Assembly (NCBI GenBank): GCA_025927855.1
Contig: JAICKN010000004.1
Span: 1-41,354, forward strand
DNA: 41,354 nucleotides
Source of the DNA: Terriglobales bacterium
Lineage (GTDB): Bacteria; Acidobacteriota; Terriglobia; Terriglobales; Acidobacteriaceae
Reading direction: 5' to 3'
Shown here piece after piece: positions 17,669 to 25,865 of the stretch. The notes beneath the pieces are model-generated. The model was not told where the DNA came from. It ran no database searches and saw only the letters and a program-made list of their open reading frames with translations. The position numbers were made by a program, and so were the translations under genes. Each line of letters begins with the position of its first letter. The first letter of the stretch is position 1.

Positions 17669-20600
17669 CTAAAAGAAAACCTTTAGGGAAAGCTGGCCAA
17701 TGCGCGGGTCAAACGAGCCGGTAATGCGCCCTAAGCTGCCGCCGGTAGTAGTCCCCGGATCGGCGAAATTCGGGTGGTTCAGTACGTTAAAGTACTCGGC
17801 CCGGAATTCCGCGCTCCACCGCTCGGTAAAATTGAAGTGCCGCATTAAGCTAACGTCCCAATCGGCGTATGCCGGACCCACGACGGAGCCTTTTACCACG
17901 TCCCCAAAGGTTCCCGGCGCATTCACCTGGAACGAGGCTGGATTCAGAAATCCAACACAGGGAGTCGTCACTCCGGCACACGCTCCGGGACCGTATGGAT
18001 CGCCCACTTTCACGGCGCGGTCACGATTCTGTCCGGTGCCTGAATTGTTGTTAGAGCCGGAAACAATCGTGAGCGGATCCCCGCTGCGGTATTGGAAGAT
18101 GCCATTCGTCTGCCATCCATTCACAATGTAGCGAAGAGCATTGCCTCCGTGCATTTGAGGGAGATGCCACACGTATGAGAGCGAGAATACATTCCGGTGA
18201 TCAAAGTCCGATGGACCGTAGTCGAGCCTCTGGTAATTTGGAACATATGTCGGCATGACATAGGAATTTCCTGAGCCGATTGCGGTCACTGCGGCGTTCC
18301 AGGGCAAATTATCTAAAGCCTTGGACCAGGTGTAATTGCCCAGGATGGACATTCCATGATGGAAGCGCTGCTCGAATGAAGCCTGCAAGGAATGATAGGA
18401 GCTATCGCCTCCGTAATTCACTTCCGTAATGGGCTGAGAATAAACCGGAGCATATACGCGCTGCCCATTCTGCACCGGGTTCAATTCCAAGGGAAACCAC
18501 AAGTGGCTGCCATGCGAGCCGACATAGGCAACGCGCAACAATGCGCTCGTGGTGACCTGATGTTCCAGCGCCAGATTCCAGGAATCAATCAGCGGAACAT
18601 CAAATTGCCGGTACGGATCAAACGTGAGATATGGTTGAGGGGGAAGGATGGTGTTGCTGGGCGGCGGCTGCGGCGCTGGAAATGGATTCACCATTCCCGC
18701 GTAGGGGTTGCTGAAATTCGCTCCCGGATTCGCAGTCGCCGGAAAATTTACGCTCACCTGGGTGACGAAAGGCGAGCCATTGGAGAAGATGTTGTTAAAC
18801 ACACTGCTCAGGCGCGTGTCGTAAAACATTCCGGCGCCGCCGCGCAAGCTGGTCCGGCCATCGCCAAAAATGTCCCAGGCGAAGCCTACCCGGGGCATAA
18901 AGTCGCTATAGACGTGCCGGATGCCTTCCTGCGAGACGCCCTGATCGCCCACAAAAAGCAATCCGATTGGAGCATTCGGAAAGACGGAAGAATGTACGCC
19001 GGCGGCAAAAGCTGTGGGGCTAAATTCGCCCATCCGGTTGGCGACTTCGTTCCATGGGAAAAACGGCTCCCAGCGCAAGCCGTAATCTAAAGTCAGCCGG
19101 CGAGTGACCTTCCAACTGTCCTGGCCATAGAAGCCGAAGAACTTGCCTCGATTGTTAAAGAACTGGCCTGAAGCCTGCTGGAAATTGGCTAAATATCCAA
19201 AGAGAAAGCTGGCGATGTTGTTGTTCGAAACGTTGGAGTCGAAGGTGAATGTGCCCGGCTGCCGGAACTGGTTGATGATGTCCACGTGCGCCCACTCTGC
19301 GTGAACGCCAAAAGCTAGGTTGTGCGCGCCATGCACCATGTGGAGATCATCGGTGAGCGTGTAATTGAAACGGCTGAAGGTGGCGGCGGGGTTATCGCCG
19401 ATCGTGAACGCGCCGCTGACCAATATCTGGTTGATTTGCTTAAACGCGGGCTGCCACATATTGACGCCCAGATCGTTTACGCTCATCCCTCCAGAAAGAG
19501 GGCCACGTTCCGAACGGTCTCGCTGATAACTGATTACAAAGTCATTCAGCAGGCGGTCAGAAAAAATGTGGGTCTCTGAAAGTAAAACATTCTGGTAATT
19601 GATCGTAGCCTGGTCGGAATAGGTCAAAAGATTCGTCAGGTCGAGTACGCCGCCGTTATGGAACTGATCATAGAAGTAGCGGACGGCCAGACGGTCCTTC
19701 GAGCCAATCTCCTGATCGAAGCGGCCAACAAACTCGTCGAAGGTTTGGCGGGTTGGCTTGCGGAAAATAAAACTTCCTGATGTGCCTCCATCCGGAAGAA
19801 ACTTCAAGAGCGCCAACGCAGAGGAGTTGTAGTCTGCAGGATTGACGGTGCTGACCCCCGGCGAAGAGCCTACGGCCGTGCAGGGATAGACGACTCCGGT
19901 GAACGGATTTTTAATGCACTGCGCTTGCGAGCTCACATTGTAAGTGCCCGCAAGTTGGGCGGTTGTCGGCAGCAGCGCTGCGCTGTTTTGCGTGGCGATG
20001 TTGTGCAGAATCGTCTTTTGATAGCCGGCAAAGAAGAATGAATGCGGAGTCGAGATGTGCGGGAGCTTGACCGGGCCGCCGATGGTTCCGCCAAATTGAT
20101 TTCTTTTCAGAGGATCCACAACGCCTTTTTTGCCGTTGGCAAAGCTGAAGTAAGGCGCAGCGTTATAAGCCGCATTGCGGTTATATTCGAATACATCTCC
20201 GTGCAAACTGTTCGTCCCGCTCTTGGTGACAATGTTCACCACGCCGCCCGCATTCTGCCCATATTGCGCGCTGTAATTGCTGGTTTGGACGCTGAATTCC
20301 TGTAGTGCATCGGGAAACGGGAAGGGCGCGTTGACGTTTGTGTATTCGTCTACGTTGTTGCCGCCATCGAGCAAATAACTCATCTGGCCGACCCGTGTGC
20401 CGTTCGCTGTCACCGTTACGGCCACGGGAAATGTCTTCGTAAGCCCCTGGTCGGCTTGGGCGTTGGGCGCAACAACTACGCCTGCGACAAGCGTTGTCAA
20501 TGAGGCAGCGTTTCTTCCATTCAGAGGAAGATCATTGATGCGGCGCTGATCTACAACCTGCGAAAGAGTCGGAGTTGTTGTATCCACCTGCGAGGCATCG

Positions 20601-21046
20601 GCGTTCACCGTAACTGTCTCAGTTCTGCTCCCCACTTTTAAAACGAGATTGACTGTAACCGCGGCATCGGCCTGCACGACAATCCCGTTCTGCACATAGG
20701 TTCCGAAGCCGGGGCTGGTAACGGAGAGGTTGTAGGGCGAGGGATGGAGCGCGGGGAACACATATTTGCCGTCAGCGCCGCTCGTTGTGTCCACTGCGAT
20801 TCCGGTTGTGGCCTGTGTCGCCGTGATGGTTGCCGCGGGGACAGCCGCGCCGGAAGGATCGGTCACAACACCGGTGATGCTGCCGTAGCCTTGAGCAAGC
20901 GCGGCAGATGGGGCCAGCACCGCAAGTGTTAACGTGACGGCTACCGCCAATATGCGGTTCCTGACGAGTGACGAAACTGACGGGCGGCTGATGAAAGAAA
21001 GTTTTTCTAGATATAAAACCCAGAAGTTCCTAAAACGAACACTCAT
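17669..21046 (-). CDS. TonB-dependent receptor, Oar-like with carboxypeptidase-regulatory-like domain
   Basis: This outer-membrane protein of 1125 residues starts with an extended N-region and signal sequence ending near ALAQ (about residue 52). An Ig-like carboxypeptidase-regulatory-like domain follows (about 55-140: GSITGVVTDPSGAAVPAATI and YVFPALHPSPYNLSVTSPGF). A plug domain comes next (about 150-270, with INDLPLNGRNAASLTTL), then a long beta-barrel ending in an aromatic residue (LSLKVFF). The ATG at 21046 has a G-rich ribosome-binding site. This receptor class is very abundant in Acidobacteriota and is thought to import oligosaccharides or peptides. Being divergent from a GH28 gene and inside a rhamnose locus, it probably takes up rhamnose-containing oligosaccharides; that is inference. 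No SusD-like partner is encoded nearby. Confidence 0.92.
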   Translation of the reverse strand: MSVRFRNFWVLYLEKLSFISRPSVSSLVRNRILAVAVTLTLAVLAPSAALAQGYGSITGVVTDPSGAAVPAATITATQATTGIAVDTTSGADGKYVFPALHPSPYNLSVTSPGFGTYVQNGIVVQADAAVTVNLVLKVGSRTETVTVNADASQVDTTTPTLSQVVDQRRINDLPLNGRNAASLTTLVAGVVVAPNAQADQGLTKTFPVAVTVTANGTRVGQMSYLLDGGNNVDEYTNVNAPFPFPDALQEFSVQTSNYSAQYGQNAGGVVNIVTKSGTNSLHGDVFEYNRNAAYNAAPYFSFANGKKGVVDPLKRNQFGGTIGGPVKLPHISTPHSFFFAGYQKTILHNIATQNSAALLPTTAQLAGTYNVSSQAQCIKNPFTGVVYPCTAVGSSPGVSTVNPADYNSSALALLKFLPDGGTSGSFIFRKPTRQTFDEFVGRFDQEIGSKDRLAVRYFYDQFHNGGVLDLTNLLTYSDQATINYQNVLLSETHIFSDRLLNDFVISYQRDRSERGPLSGGMSVNDLGVNMWQPAFKQINQILVSGAFTIGDNPAATFSRFNYTLTDDLHMVHGAHNLAFGVHAEWAHVDIINQFRQPGTFTFDSNVSNNNIASFLFGYLANFQQASGQFFNNRGKFFGFYGQDSWKVTRRLTLDYGLRWEPFFPWNEVANRMGEFSPTAFAAGVHSSVFPNAPIGLLFVGDQGVSQEGIRHVYSDFMPRVGFAWDIFGDGRTSLRGGAGMFYDTRLSSVFNNIFSNGSPFVTQVSVNFPATANPGANFSNPYAGMVNPFPAPQPPPSNTILPPQPYLTFDPYRQFDVPLIDSWNLALEHQVTTSALLRVAYVGSHGSHLWFPLELNPVQNGQRVYAPVYSQPITEVNYGGDSSYHSLQASFEQRFHHGMSILGNYTWSKALDNLPWNAAVTAIGSGNSYVMPTYVPNYQRLDYGPSDFDHRNVFSLSYVWHLPQMHGGNALRYIVNGWQTNGIFQYRSGDPLTIVSGSNNNSGTGQNRDRAVKVGDPYGPGACAGVTTPCVGFLNPASFQVNAPGTFGDVVKGSVVGPAYADWDVSLMRHFNFTERWSAEFRAEYFNVLNHPNFADPGTTTGGSLGRITGSFDPRIGQLSLKVFF

Positions 21047-21128
21047 AAAGCCCCCCTGAAAAGTTCGGTCCCAAACTCCGCCCGCAGAAGTTATTGTTCT
21101 TTTGAAATTACTTCCCCATTGAAACGCG

Positions 21129-21149
21129 ATGATAGTAGGATACGATCAT
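21129..21149. promoter_or_regulatory. Palindrome over the predicted receptor -10 box
   Basis: The 21-base element has outer arms ATGAT / ATCAT and inner arms GTA / TAC around a GGA centre, with one mismatched pair on each side. It overlaps the predicted -10 box of the TonB-dependent receptor gene (ATAGTA on the plus strand, 21132-21137). It may be an operator, but no second copy was seen in the window. Confidence 0.4.
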
Positions 21150-21161
21150 TGCAGATGTCAA
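21132..21161 (-). promoter_or_regulatory. Promoter of the TonB-dependent receptor gene
   Basis: On the minus strand TTGACA (21161-21156) is followed by an 18-base spacer and TACTAT (21137-21132). The -35 box matches the sigma-70 consensus exactly, and the -10 box matches in four of six bases. The resulting leader would be about 80 bases long. The box is flanked and overlapped by two palindromes, which suggests regulation. Confidence 0.5.
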
Positions 21162-21178
21162 GATGAAATATTTTCATC
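21162..21178. promoter_or_regulatory. Perfect palindrome GATGAAA-TAT-TTTCATC
   Basis: The two 7-base arms are perfect inverse complements around a 3-base centre. The element abuts the predicted -35 box of the TonB-dependent receptor gene and lies 67 bases upstream of the GH28 start. It has the size of a typical LacI/GntR-type operator. It differs from the CAATAG dyads at the rha promoters, so a second regulator may be involved. Confidence 0.5.
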
Positions 21179-21245
21179 CTAGAAACTTGGAATATTTGGG
21201 GTTGCTGTTCTAAAGTGAGTGGTCTTCTCAAACTCAGGAGGGAAT

Positions 21246-22868
21246 GTGTTCTCCAATGGAATAACCAGAAAAGACTTTTTGGCTGCCAGTTTGGCGGCTG
21301 GAATCGGCTCCGCGGCGGAATTGGGGAAGCCTCTGAGCGCAGAAGCGAAGTCCGCTGGACCAGCGAAAGCACAGCCGGGGATGGGCATGTCGAGTGTGCG
21401 CACGTTCGGAGCGGCTGGCAATGGAAAAACACTGGATACTTCTGCGATTAATAAAGCAATTGAAGAAACAGCTGCCGCTGGGGGTGGAACTGTGTTCTTC
21501 CCTACGGGAACTTATCTTTGTTATTCCATTCACCTCAAGAGTTCTGTTGCGCTTTATCTCGATGCTGGGGCCGTTATTCTGGCGGCAAGCGTTCCTCCCG
21601 AAGGAACGACGACCGGTGGTTACGATCCCGCGGGGCCGCCGCAGCCATGGGAAAGGTTCCAGGATTTTGGCCACAATCACTGGCCCAACAGTCTTATTTG
21701 GGGAGAGGACCTGCGCGATGTAAGCATTCTTGGCCCAGGAATGATTTGGGGGAAGGGCCTAAGCCGTGGCGAACAGAATGAATTGCCGCGCGCGGAAAGT
21801 CCGGGCGTGGGCAACAAAGCCATTGCCCTGAAAAATTGCCGCAACGTTACCTTACGTGATTTTTCCATTCTTCAGGGAGGCCATTTCGCCATCCTGCTTA
21901 CCGGAGTAGATAACGTAATTATTGACGGGATCAGGATTGACACAAACCGCGACGGAATGGACATTGATTGCTGCAAAAACGTCCGTGTTTCGAACTGCAC
22001 AGTCAACTCGCCATGGGACGATGCTATTTGCCCCAAGAGTTCCTTCGCCCTGGGTCATCCTCGCGTTACGGAAAACGTCACCATCAGCGACTGCTATGTA
22101 ACCGGAATCTACGATTACGGCACGCTCCTTGATGGCACTTTCAAACGAATGTCTTATCCGCTCAACTCGCGTCCACCAGTGGGACGAATCAAGTGTGGGA
22201 CGGAATCGAATGGAGGATTCAAAAACATTGCAATCTCCAATTGCATTTTTGAAAGCTGCCGGGGACTGGCGCTGGAAACTGTAGACGGAGCACAGATAGA
22301 GGATATTGCGATCACTAATATAACCATGCGTGGTGTTGTGCATTCACCGTTGTTTTTGCGGTTAGGCGCGCGCATGCGCGGGCCGCAGGGAATGGTTCCG
22401 GGAACTCTAAAGCGCGTTTTGTTGAGCAATATTGTCAGTTCGGGCGCGGTGGCCGAGTATCCTTCCATCCTCAGCGGGATTCCGGGCAGCTATATCGAAG
22501 ACATAAAAATCGCGGACATGTATTTGCAGGAGTTGGGCGGAGGAACAAAAGAATGGGCGGCGCTCAATCCGCCGGAAAAGGAAAATAGTTATCCAGAGGC
22601 TACGATGTTTGGGACACTGCCCGCGCGGGGCTTTTTTGTACGTCATGCGCGCAACCTGGAATTCAGCAACATTGAAATTGCTTCCGAAAAGCCGGATGAG
22701 CGCCCTGCATTCTGGATGCGGGATGTAGAAGGCGTGGACCTGTTCCGCGTCAAAGCCGGCAAGAATACGCTTGGCTATTCGCTCCACGACGTGAAAGATT
22801 TTCGCAGCTTTGGCAGTCGGGATTTCCCGGATAAAACCGAAGCGAACATCGGCAGCCTTCAATTTTGA
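21246..22868 (+). CDS. Glycoside hydrolase family 28 (polygalacturonase/rhamnogalacturonase-like)
   Basis: The protein is a right-handed beta-helix pectin hydrolase of 540 residues. The GTG at 21246 was chosen because AGGAGG ends four bases before it; an in-frame GTG at 21219 has no such site. The N-terminus carries a Tat-like signal (TRKDFLAASLAAG, with Lys in place of the second Arg). Catalytic motifs of the family are recognisable: a DTNRDGMD block (near 232, corresponding to the NTD motif), WDDA (Asp 258-259) and RIK (314-316). The usual HG motif appears altered to GHPRV. Substrate could be polygalacturonan or rhamnogalacturonan; the rhamnose context favours the latter. It is divergent from the receptor gene, and the next glycosidase follows after 23 bases. 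Confidence 0.85.
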   Translation: MFSNGITRKDFLAASLAAGIGSAAELGKPLSAEAKSAGPAKAQPGMGMSSVRTFGAAGNGKTLDTSAINKAIEETAAAGGGTVFFPTGTYLCYSIHLKSSVALYLDAGAVILAASVPPEGTTTGGYDPAGPPQPWERFQDFGHNHWPNSLIWGEDLRDVSILGPGMIWGKGLSRGEQNELPRAESPGVGNKAIALKNCRNVTLRDFSILQGGHFAILLTGVDNVIIDGIRIDTNRDGMDIDCCKNVRVSNCTVNSPWDDAICPKSSFALGHPRVTENVTISDCYVTGIYDYGTLLDGTFKRMSYPLNSRPPVGRIKCGTESNGGFKNIAISNCIFESCRGLALETVDGAQIEDIAITNITMRGVVHSPLFLRLGARMRGPQGMVPGTLKRVLLSNIVSSGAVAEYPSILSGIPGSYIEDIKIADMYLQELGGGTKEWAALNPPEKENSYPEATMFGTLPARGFFVRHARNLEFSNIEIASEKPDERPAFWMRDVEGVDLFRVKAGKNTLGYSLHDVKDFRSFGSRDFPDKTEANIGSLQF

Positions 22869-22891
22869 AACATTGAATCACGCGCACCTTT

Positions 22892-24538
22892 ATGAATCGC
22901 CGCGAATTTTTGGCCGAATCTTCAACCAAGACAGGATTACTCGCTGGTTCCGTGTGGTTACAACGACGACTCGCCCCGTTCTTCAATGCGATGAAAACAA
23001 CCGGAAAAGCCAGCCAGAATTCGTCCCCTGGCAAACTTTCCTCCGCCAACCTTTCTTTTGAGACCAGCGATCCGTCTTATCAAAATACTTATACAAAAGC
23101 CCTCGACGTACTTGCTCATAACGTAACGGCTGTTTCCGGTTACCCGCAGCCGGTATTGATTGAAGGCAGCAGCTATTCCGGAATATGGCAGGAATGTGCC
23201 CCGCAGGAAGGCCTCGTCTATTCCCGGATCCGCCCGGACGTGGCGCGCGATAATCATCTCGCATTTTTTGCCTCGCAGCGCGAAGACGGGCAACTTCCCT
23301 GCTGGATACGGACGAAAGCAGTTGGCTTCGCGCAAATTCAGATGGTTGTGCCCATTGCGGCCACAGCCTGGGAGCTTTCACAGCAAACTCAGGATAGCGA
23401 ACTGTTGGAAGCAGCTTACACCGCCTGTAGCCGCTGGGACGCGTGGCTGCGCCGCTATCGCGATACGCGCCACACCGGTTTGTGCGAAGGCTTCTGCACG
23501 TGGGACACGGGGCAAGACAACAGTCCGCGCTGGGCAGGGATGCCCAACCGCTGTCCGGATGGCGATGCCCGAAAATGCCCTCCAGTTCCCTCCTTGCCAC
23601 GGCTTTGCCCTGATCTTTCCGCGACGGTTTATGGAGGCCGAGTTGCGCTTGCGGCCATGGCGCATGCCCTTGGAAAACACTCCGAAGCCGAGCGCTGGCA
23701 GAATGATGCCGAAGCCATTCGCAAGCTCATTATCAATAAGCTTTATTCTGCAAGCGATGCCGCGTTTTATGATCTGGACGCGCAAAACAAACTTGTACGC
23801 GTACGAGGAGATGTCATTAGCCGCGTGCTGGGAGAACACGTGGTTGATCAACGCATGTTCGAAGAAATTTACCGGCGCGAGATTTATAATTCCAAAGCGT
23901 TCTGGGCGCCCTATCCACTGCCCTCGATCGCTCTGGACGATCCCACATTTGTGCGGCCCATTCCGCGCAACTCCTGGGGAGGCGCTTCACAAGCTTTGAC
24001 CGCGTTGCGCGCGCCGCGCTGGATGGAATATTACGGCAAGCCTGCTCATCTTGCTCACATGATGCAGCAGTGGGTAAATGCCATTGTTCGTGAAGGTAAG
24101 TTTTTGCAGCAGATGGATCCGCTGGATGGAAACTTCACCCCGGACACGGGAGATTATTCCCCGGCGGCGCTGGTTTTTATGGACTTCACGTGGAGGCTCG
24201 CGGGAGTGCGGGAACTGGGGAATGGTATCGAATGGAATCTCCGGCCCGCGGCTGGACAAATTCCCTCAAACTACCGTTTAAAATTGTCCCCCGGTCAAAC
24301 CGCCGAAATTAAATATCCCGCTGCGGCCAAAGATCACGGTGCCGCAGAATGTTCGTTGAACAATAGGGTGCTCTTCCGCACAAACAGCACCGTTCGCTTA
24401 ATCACAGATCGAAATGGCAAGCTTTCCGGTGCGGCAGGTATTGCTTCCGAAAAAGCGCACATAGTGCTGCAACGAAATGGTGGGACCCACCAACAGCAAT
24501 TTTCGCTTGAGCCGAATCAACAAATCAGCCTTACTTAG
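22892..24538 (+). CDS. Secreted (alpha/alpha)6-barrel glycoside hydrolase, family uncertain
   Basis: The 548-residue protein begins with a twin-arginine-type signal (NRREFLAE, then a hydrophobic stretch GLLAGSVWL). The rest resembles six-hairpin glycosidases of the GH63/GH37/MGH1-like type. An N-terminal helix pair contains HLAFFASQREDGQLPCWI. A central helical repeat region follows, then a C-terminal NSWGGASQALTALRAPRW segment and MDPLDGNFTPDTGDYSPAALVFMDF. A beta-rich tail of about 80 residues follows. It lies directly behind the GH28 gene in what is probably one operon. By context it could release rhamnose or another terminal sugar from plant cell-wall oligosaccharides, but activity cannot be assigned from sequence alone. 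Confidence 0.65.
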   Translation: MNRREFLAESSTKTGLLAGSVWLQRRLAPFFNAMKTTGKASQNSSPGKLSSANLSFETSDPSYQNTYTKALDVLAHNVTAVSGYPQPVLIEGSSYSGIWQECAPQEGLVYSRIRPDVARDNHLAFFASQREDGQLPCWIRTKAVGFAQIQMVVPIAATAWELSQQTQDSELLEAAYTACSRWDAWLRRYRDTRHTGLCEGFCTWDTGQDNSPRWAGMPNRCPDGDARKCPPVPSLPRLCPDLSATVYGGRVALAAMAHALGKHSEAERWQNDAEAIRKLIINKLYSASDAAFYDLDAQNKLVRVRGDVISRVLGEHVVDQRMFEEIYRREIYNSKAFWAPYPLPSIALDDPTFVRPIPRNSWGGASQALTALRAPRWMEYYGKPAHLAHMMQQWVNAIVREGKFLQQMDPLDGNFTPDTGDYSPAALVFMDFTWRLAGVRELGNGIEWNLRPAAGQIPSNYRLKLSPGQTAEIKYPAAAKDHGAAECSLNNRVLFRTNSTVRLITDRNGKLSGAAGIASEKAHIVLQRNGGTHQQQFSLEPNQQISLT

Positions 24539-24571
24539 GTGAGAGGCCGCGGGAAAAGGTAGACTACTGGA

Positions 24572-25069
24572 ATGCACTCTGAAATTGCCGAACTCTTTGT
24601 CGCTTATTCCGTCAAAAAACTCACACAGATGACGGACACCGTTAATTCGTGTCTGGGGAAGTTGAACAATGAACAAGTATGGCAAAGAGGCGGAGCCCAC
24701 GAAAACGCCATCGGCAATTTGATTGTGCATTTGTGCGGCAATATGCGCCAGTGGATCATGCATGGCGTCAATGGCGAAGCCGATGTGCGCACTCGGGATG
24801 CAGAGTTTTCCGCCGATGGCGGGCTTACGACTCAGCAATTATCGGAACTATTCGGCAAAACCATTGCCGAAGCGAAGGCAATCATTGCTGCATTGCCGCA
24901 CGAAAGATTGACCGAACGTACTGACCCCCAACGTATGGGCCAAGTTTCCGTTCTCGATGCCATTTACCAGGTGGTTGGCCATGTGCAGCAGCATGTGGGC
25001 CAGATGATTTTGCTGACGAAGCAAATGACGGGCAAGGACCTCGATCTCACAATTCCGCGTCCGCGGTAA
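24572..25069 (+). CDS. DinB/DUF1572-family metal-binding protein
   Basis: This four-helix-bundle protein of 165 residues has a likely metal triad: H53 in NLIVHLCGN, and H137 and H141 in GHVQQHVGQM. This pattern is typical of the DinB superfamily, which includes thiol S-transferases and isomerases; the DUF1572 branch has no assigned reaction. The protein has no signal peptide. It lies 33 bases after the glycosidase gene and 52 bases before lutA, so it may belong to the same transcript. A role in detoxifying lactaldehyde or another reactive intermediate is possible, but this is speculation. Confidence 0.8.
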   Translation: MHSEIAELFVAYSVKKLTQMTDTVNSCLGKLNNEQVWQRGGAHENAIGNLIVHLCGNMRQWIMHGVNGEADVRTRDAEFSADGGLTTQQLSELFGKTIAEAKAIIAALPHERLTERTDPQRMGQVSVLDAIYQVVGHVQQHVGQMILLTKQMTGKDLDLTIPRPR

Positions 25070-25121
25070 AGATGCTTGCCTTACTAATGATGCGTCGCTG
25101 TCCAAGGTCCGCGAATAACGC

Positions 25122-25865
25122 ATGTTGATCTCCTTTTTTATTACTTGCTATAACGACACGCTTTTCCCAGACACCGGAAAAGCCGTCGTTACCGTGTTCG
25201 AGCGCCTGGGCCACACGGTGGAGTTCCGTTCTGCGCAGACCTGTTGCGGTCAAATGCATTACAACACCGGCTACCAGCAATATGCCCTCGACCTGATGCG
25301 CCACTTCGTTGGAGTCTTTTCTAATGCGGAAGTGATTTGCGTTCCTTCCGCTTCCTGCGTTGCCATGATCCGCGATCATTACCCCAAGCTGGCGGCGCAA
25401 TCGGGAGATGCCGAGCTTATTCGGGACATACAAACCCTACTCCCACGAGTGTTCGAATTTTCCGAGTTACTCACCGACCACCTTGGCGTACTCGACGTGG
25501 GAGCATATTTCCCTCACCGGGTCACCTACCATCCTTCCTGCCATTCACTGCGTTCGTTAAAGCTGGGCGATAAGCCTTTGCGCCTGCTGCAACATGTACG
25601 CGGACTGGAACTTCTCGAACTTGATTGCGCGGCCGAATGTTGCGGCTTCGGCGGCACATTCGCGGTTAAAAATGCCGATGTTTCAACAGCGATGCTGACT
25701 GAGAAAACCGCCTGCATTCAGAAGACCGGAGCAGAAATCTGCGTTGCGGCGGACAACTCCTGCCTGCTACATATTGGCGGAGGCTTGAGCCGCCAAGGAA
25801 TCAATATCAAGCGCATGCACCTTGCTGAAATTCTCGCAGCCACGAAATCCGGGAGCGCCGAATGA
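25122..25865 (+). CDS. lutA: L-lactate utilisation protein LutA (Fe-S oxidoreductase subunit)
   Basis: The protein of 247 residues has two cysteine-rich CCG domains: TCCGQMHYNTGY near residue 42, and YHPSCHSLRS plus CCGFGGTF near residues 128-180. These domains bind an iron-sulfur cluster of the heterodisulfide-reductase type. With LutB and LutC it oxidises L-lactate to pyruvate. Its stop overlaps the start of lutB by ATGA, and the three genes are in the standard A-B-C order. Following a rhamnose pathway that yields L-lactate, it would complete conversion to pyruvate. Confidence 0.9.
   Translation: MLISFFITCYNDTLFPDTGKAVVTVFERLGHTVEFRSAQTCCGQMHYNTGYQQYALDLMRHFVGVFSNAEVICVPSASCVAMIRDHYPKLAAQSGDAELIRDIQTLLPRVFEFSELLTDHLGVLDVGAYFPHRVTYHPSCHSLRSLKLGDKPLRLLQHVRGLELLELDCAAECCGFGGTFAVKNADVSTAMLTEKTACIQKTGAEICVAADNSCLLHIGGGLSRQGINIKRMHLAEILAATKSGSAE

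Noticed and set aside
21187-21214. GH28 promoter TTGGAA ... TCTAAA
   Set aside because: The boxes match the consensus poorly and the spacer is 16 bases; too weak to list.
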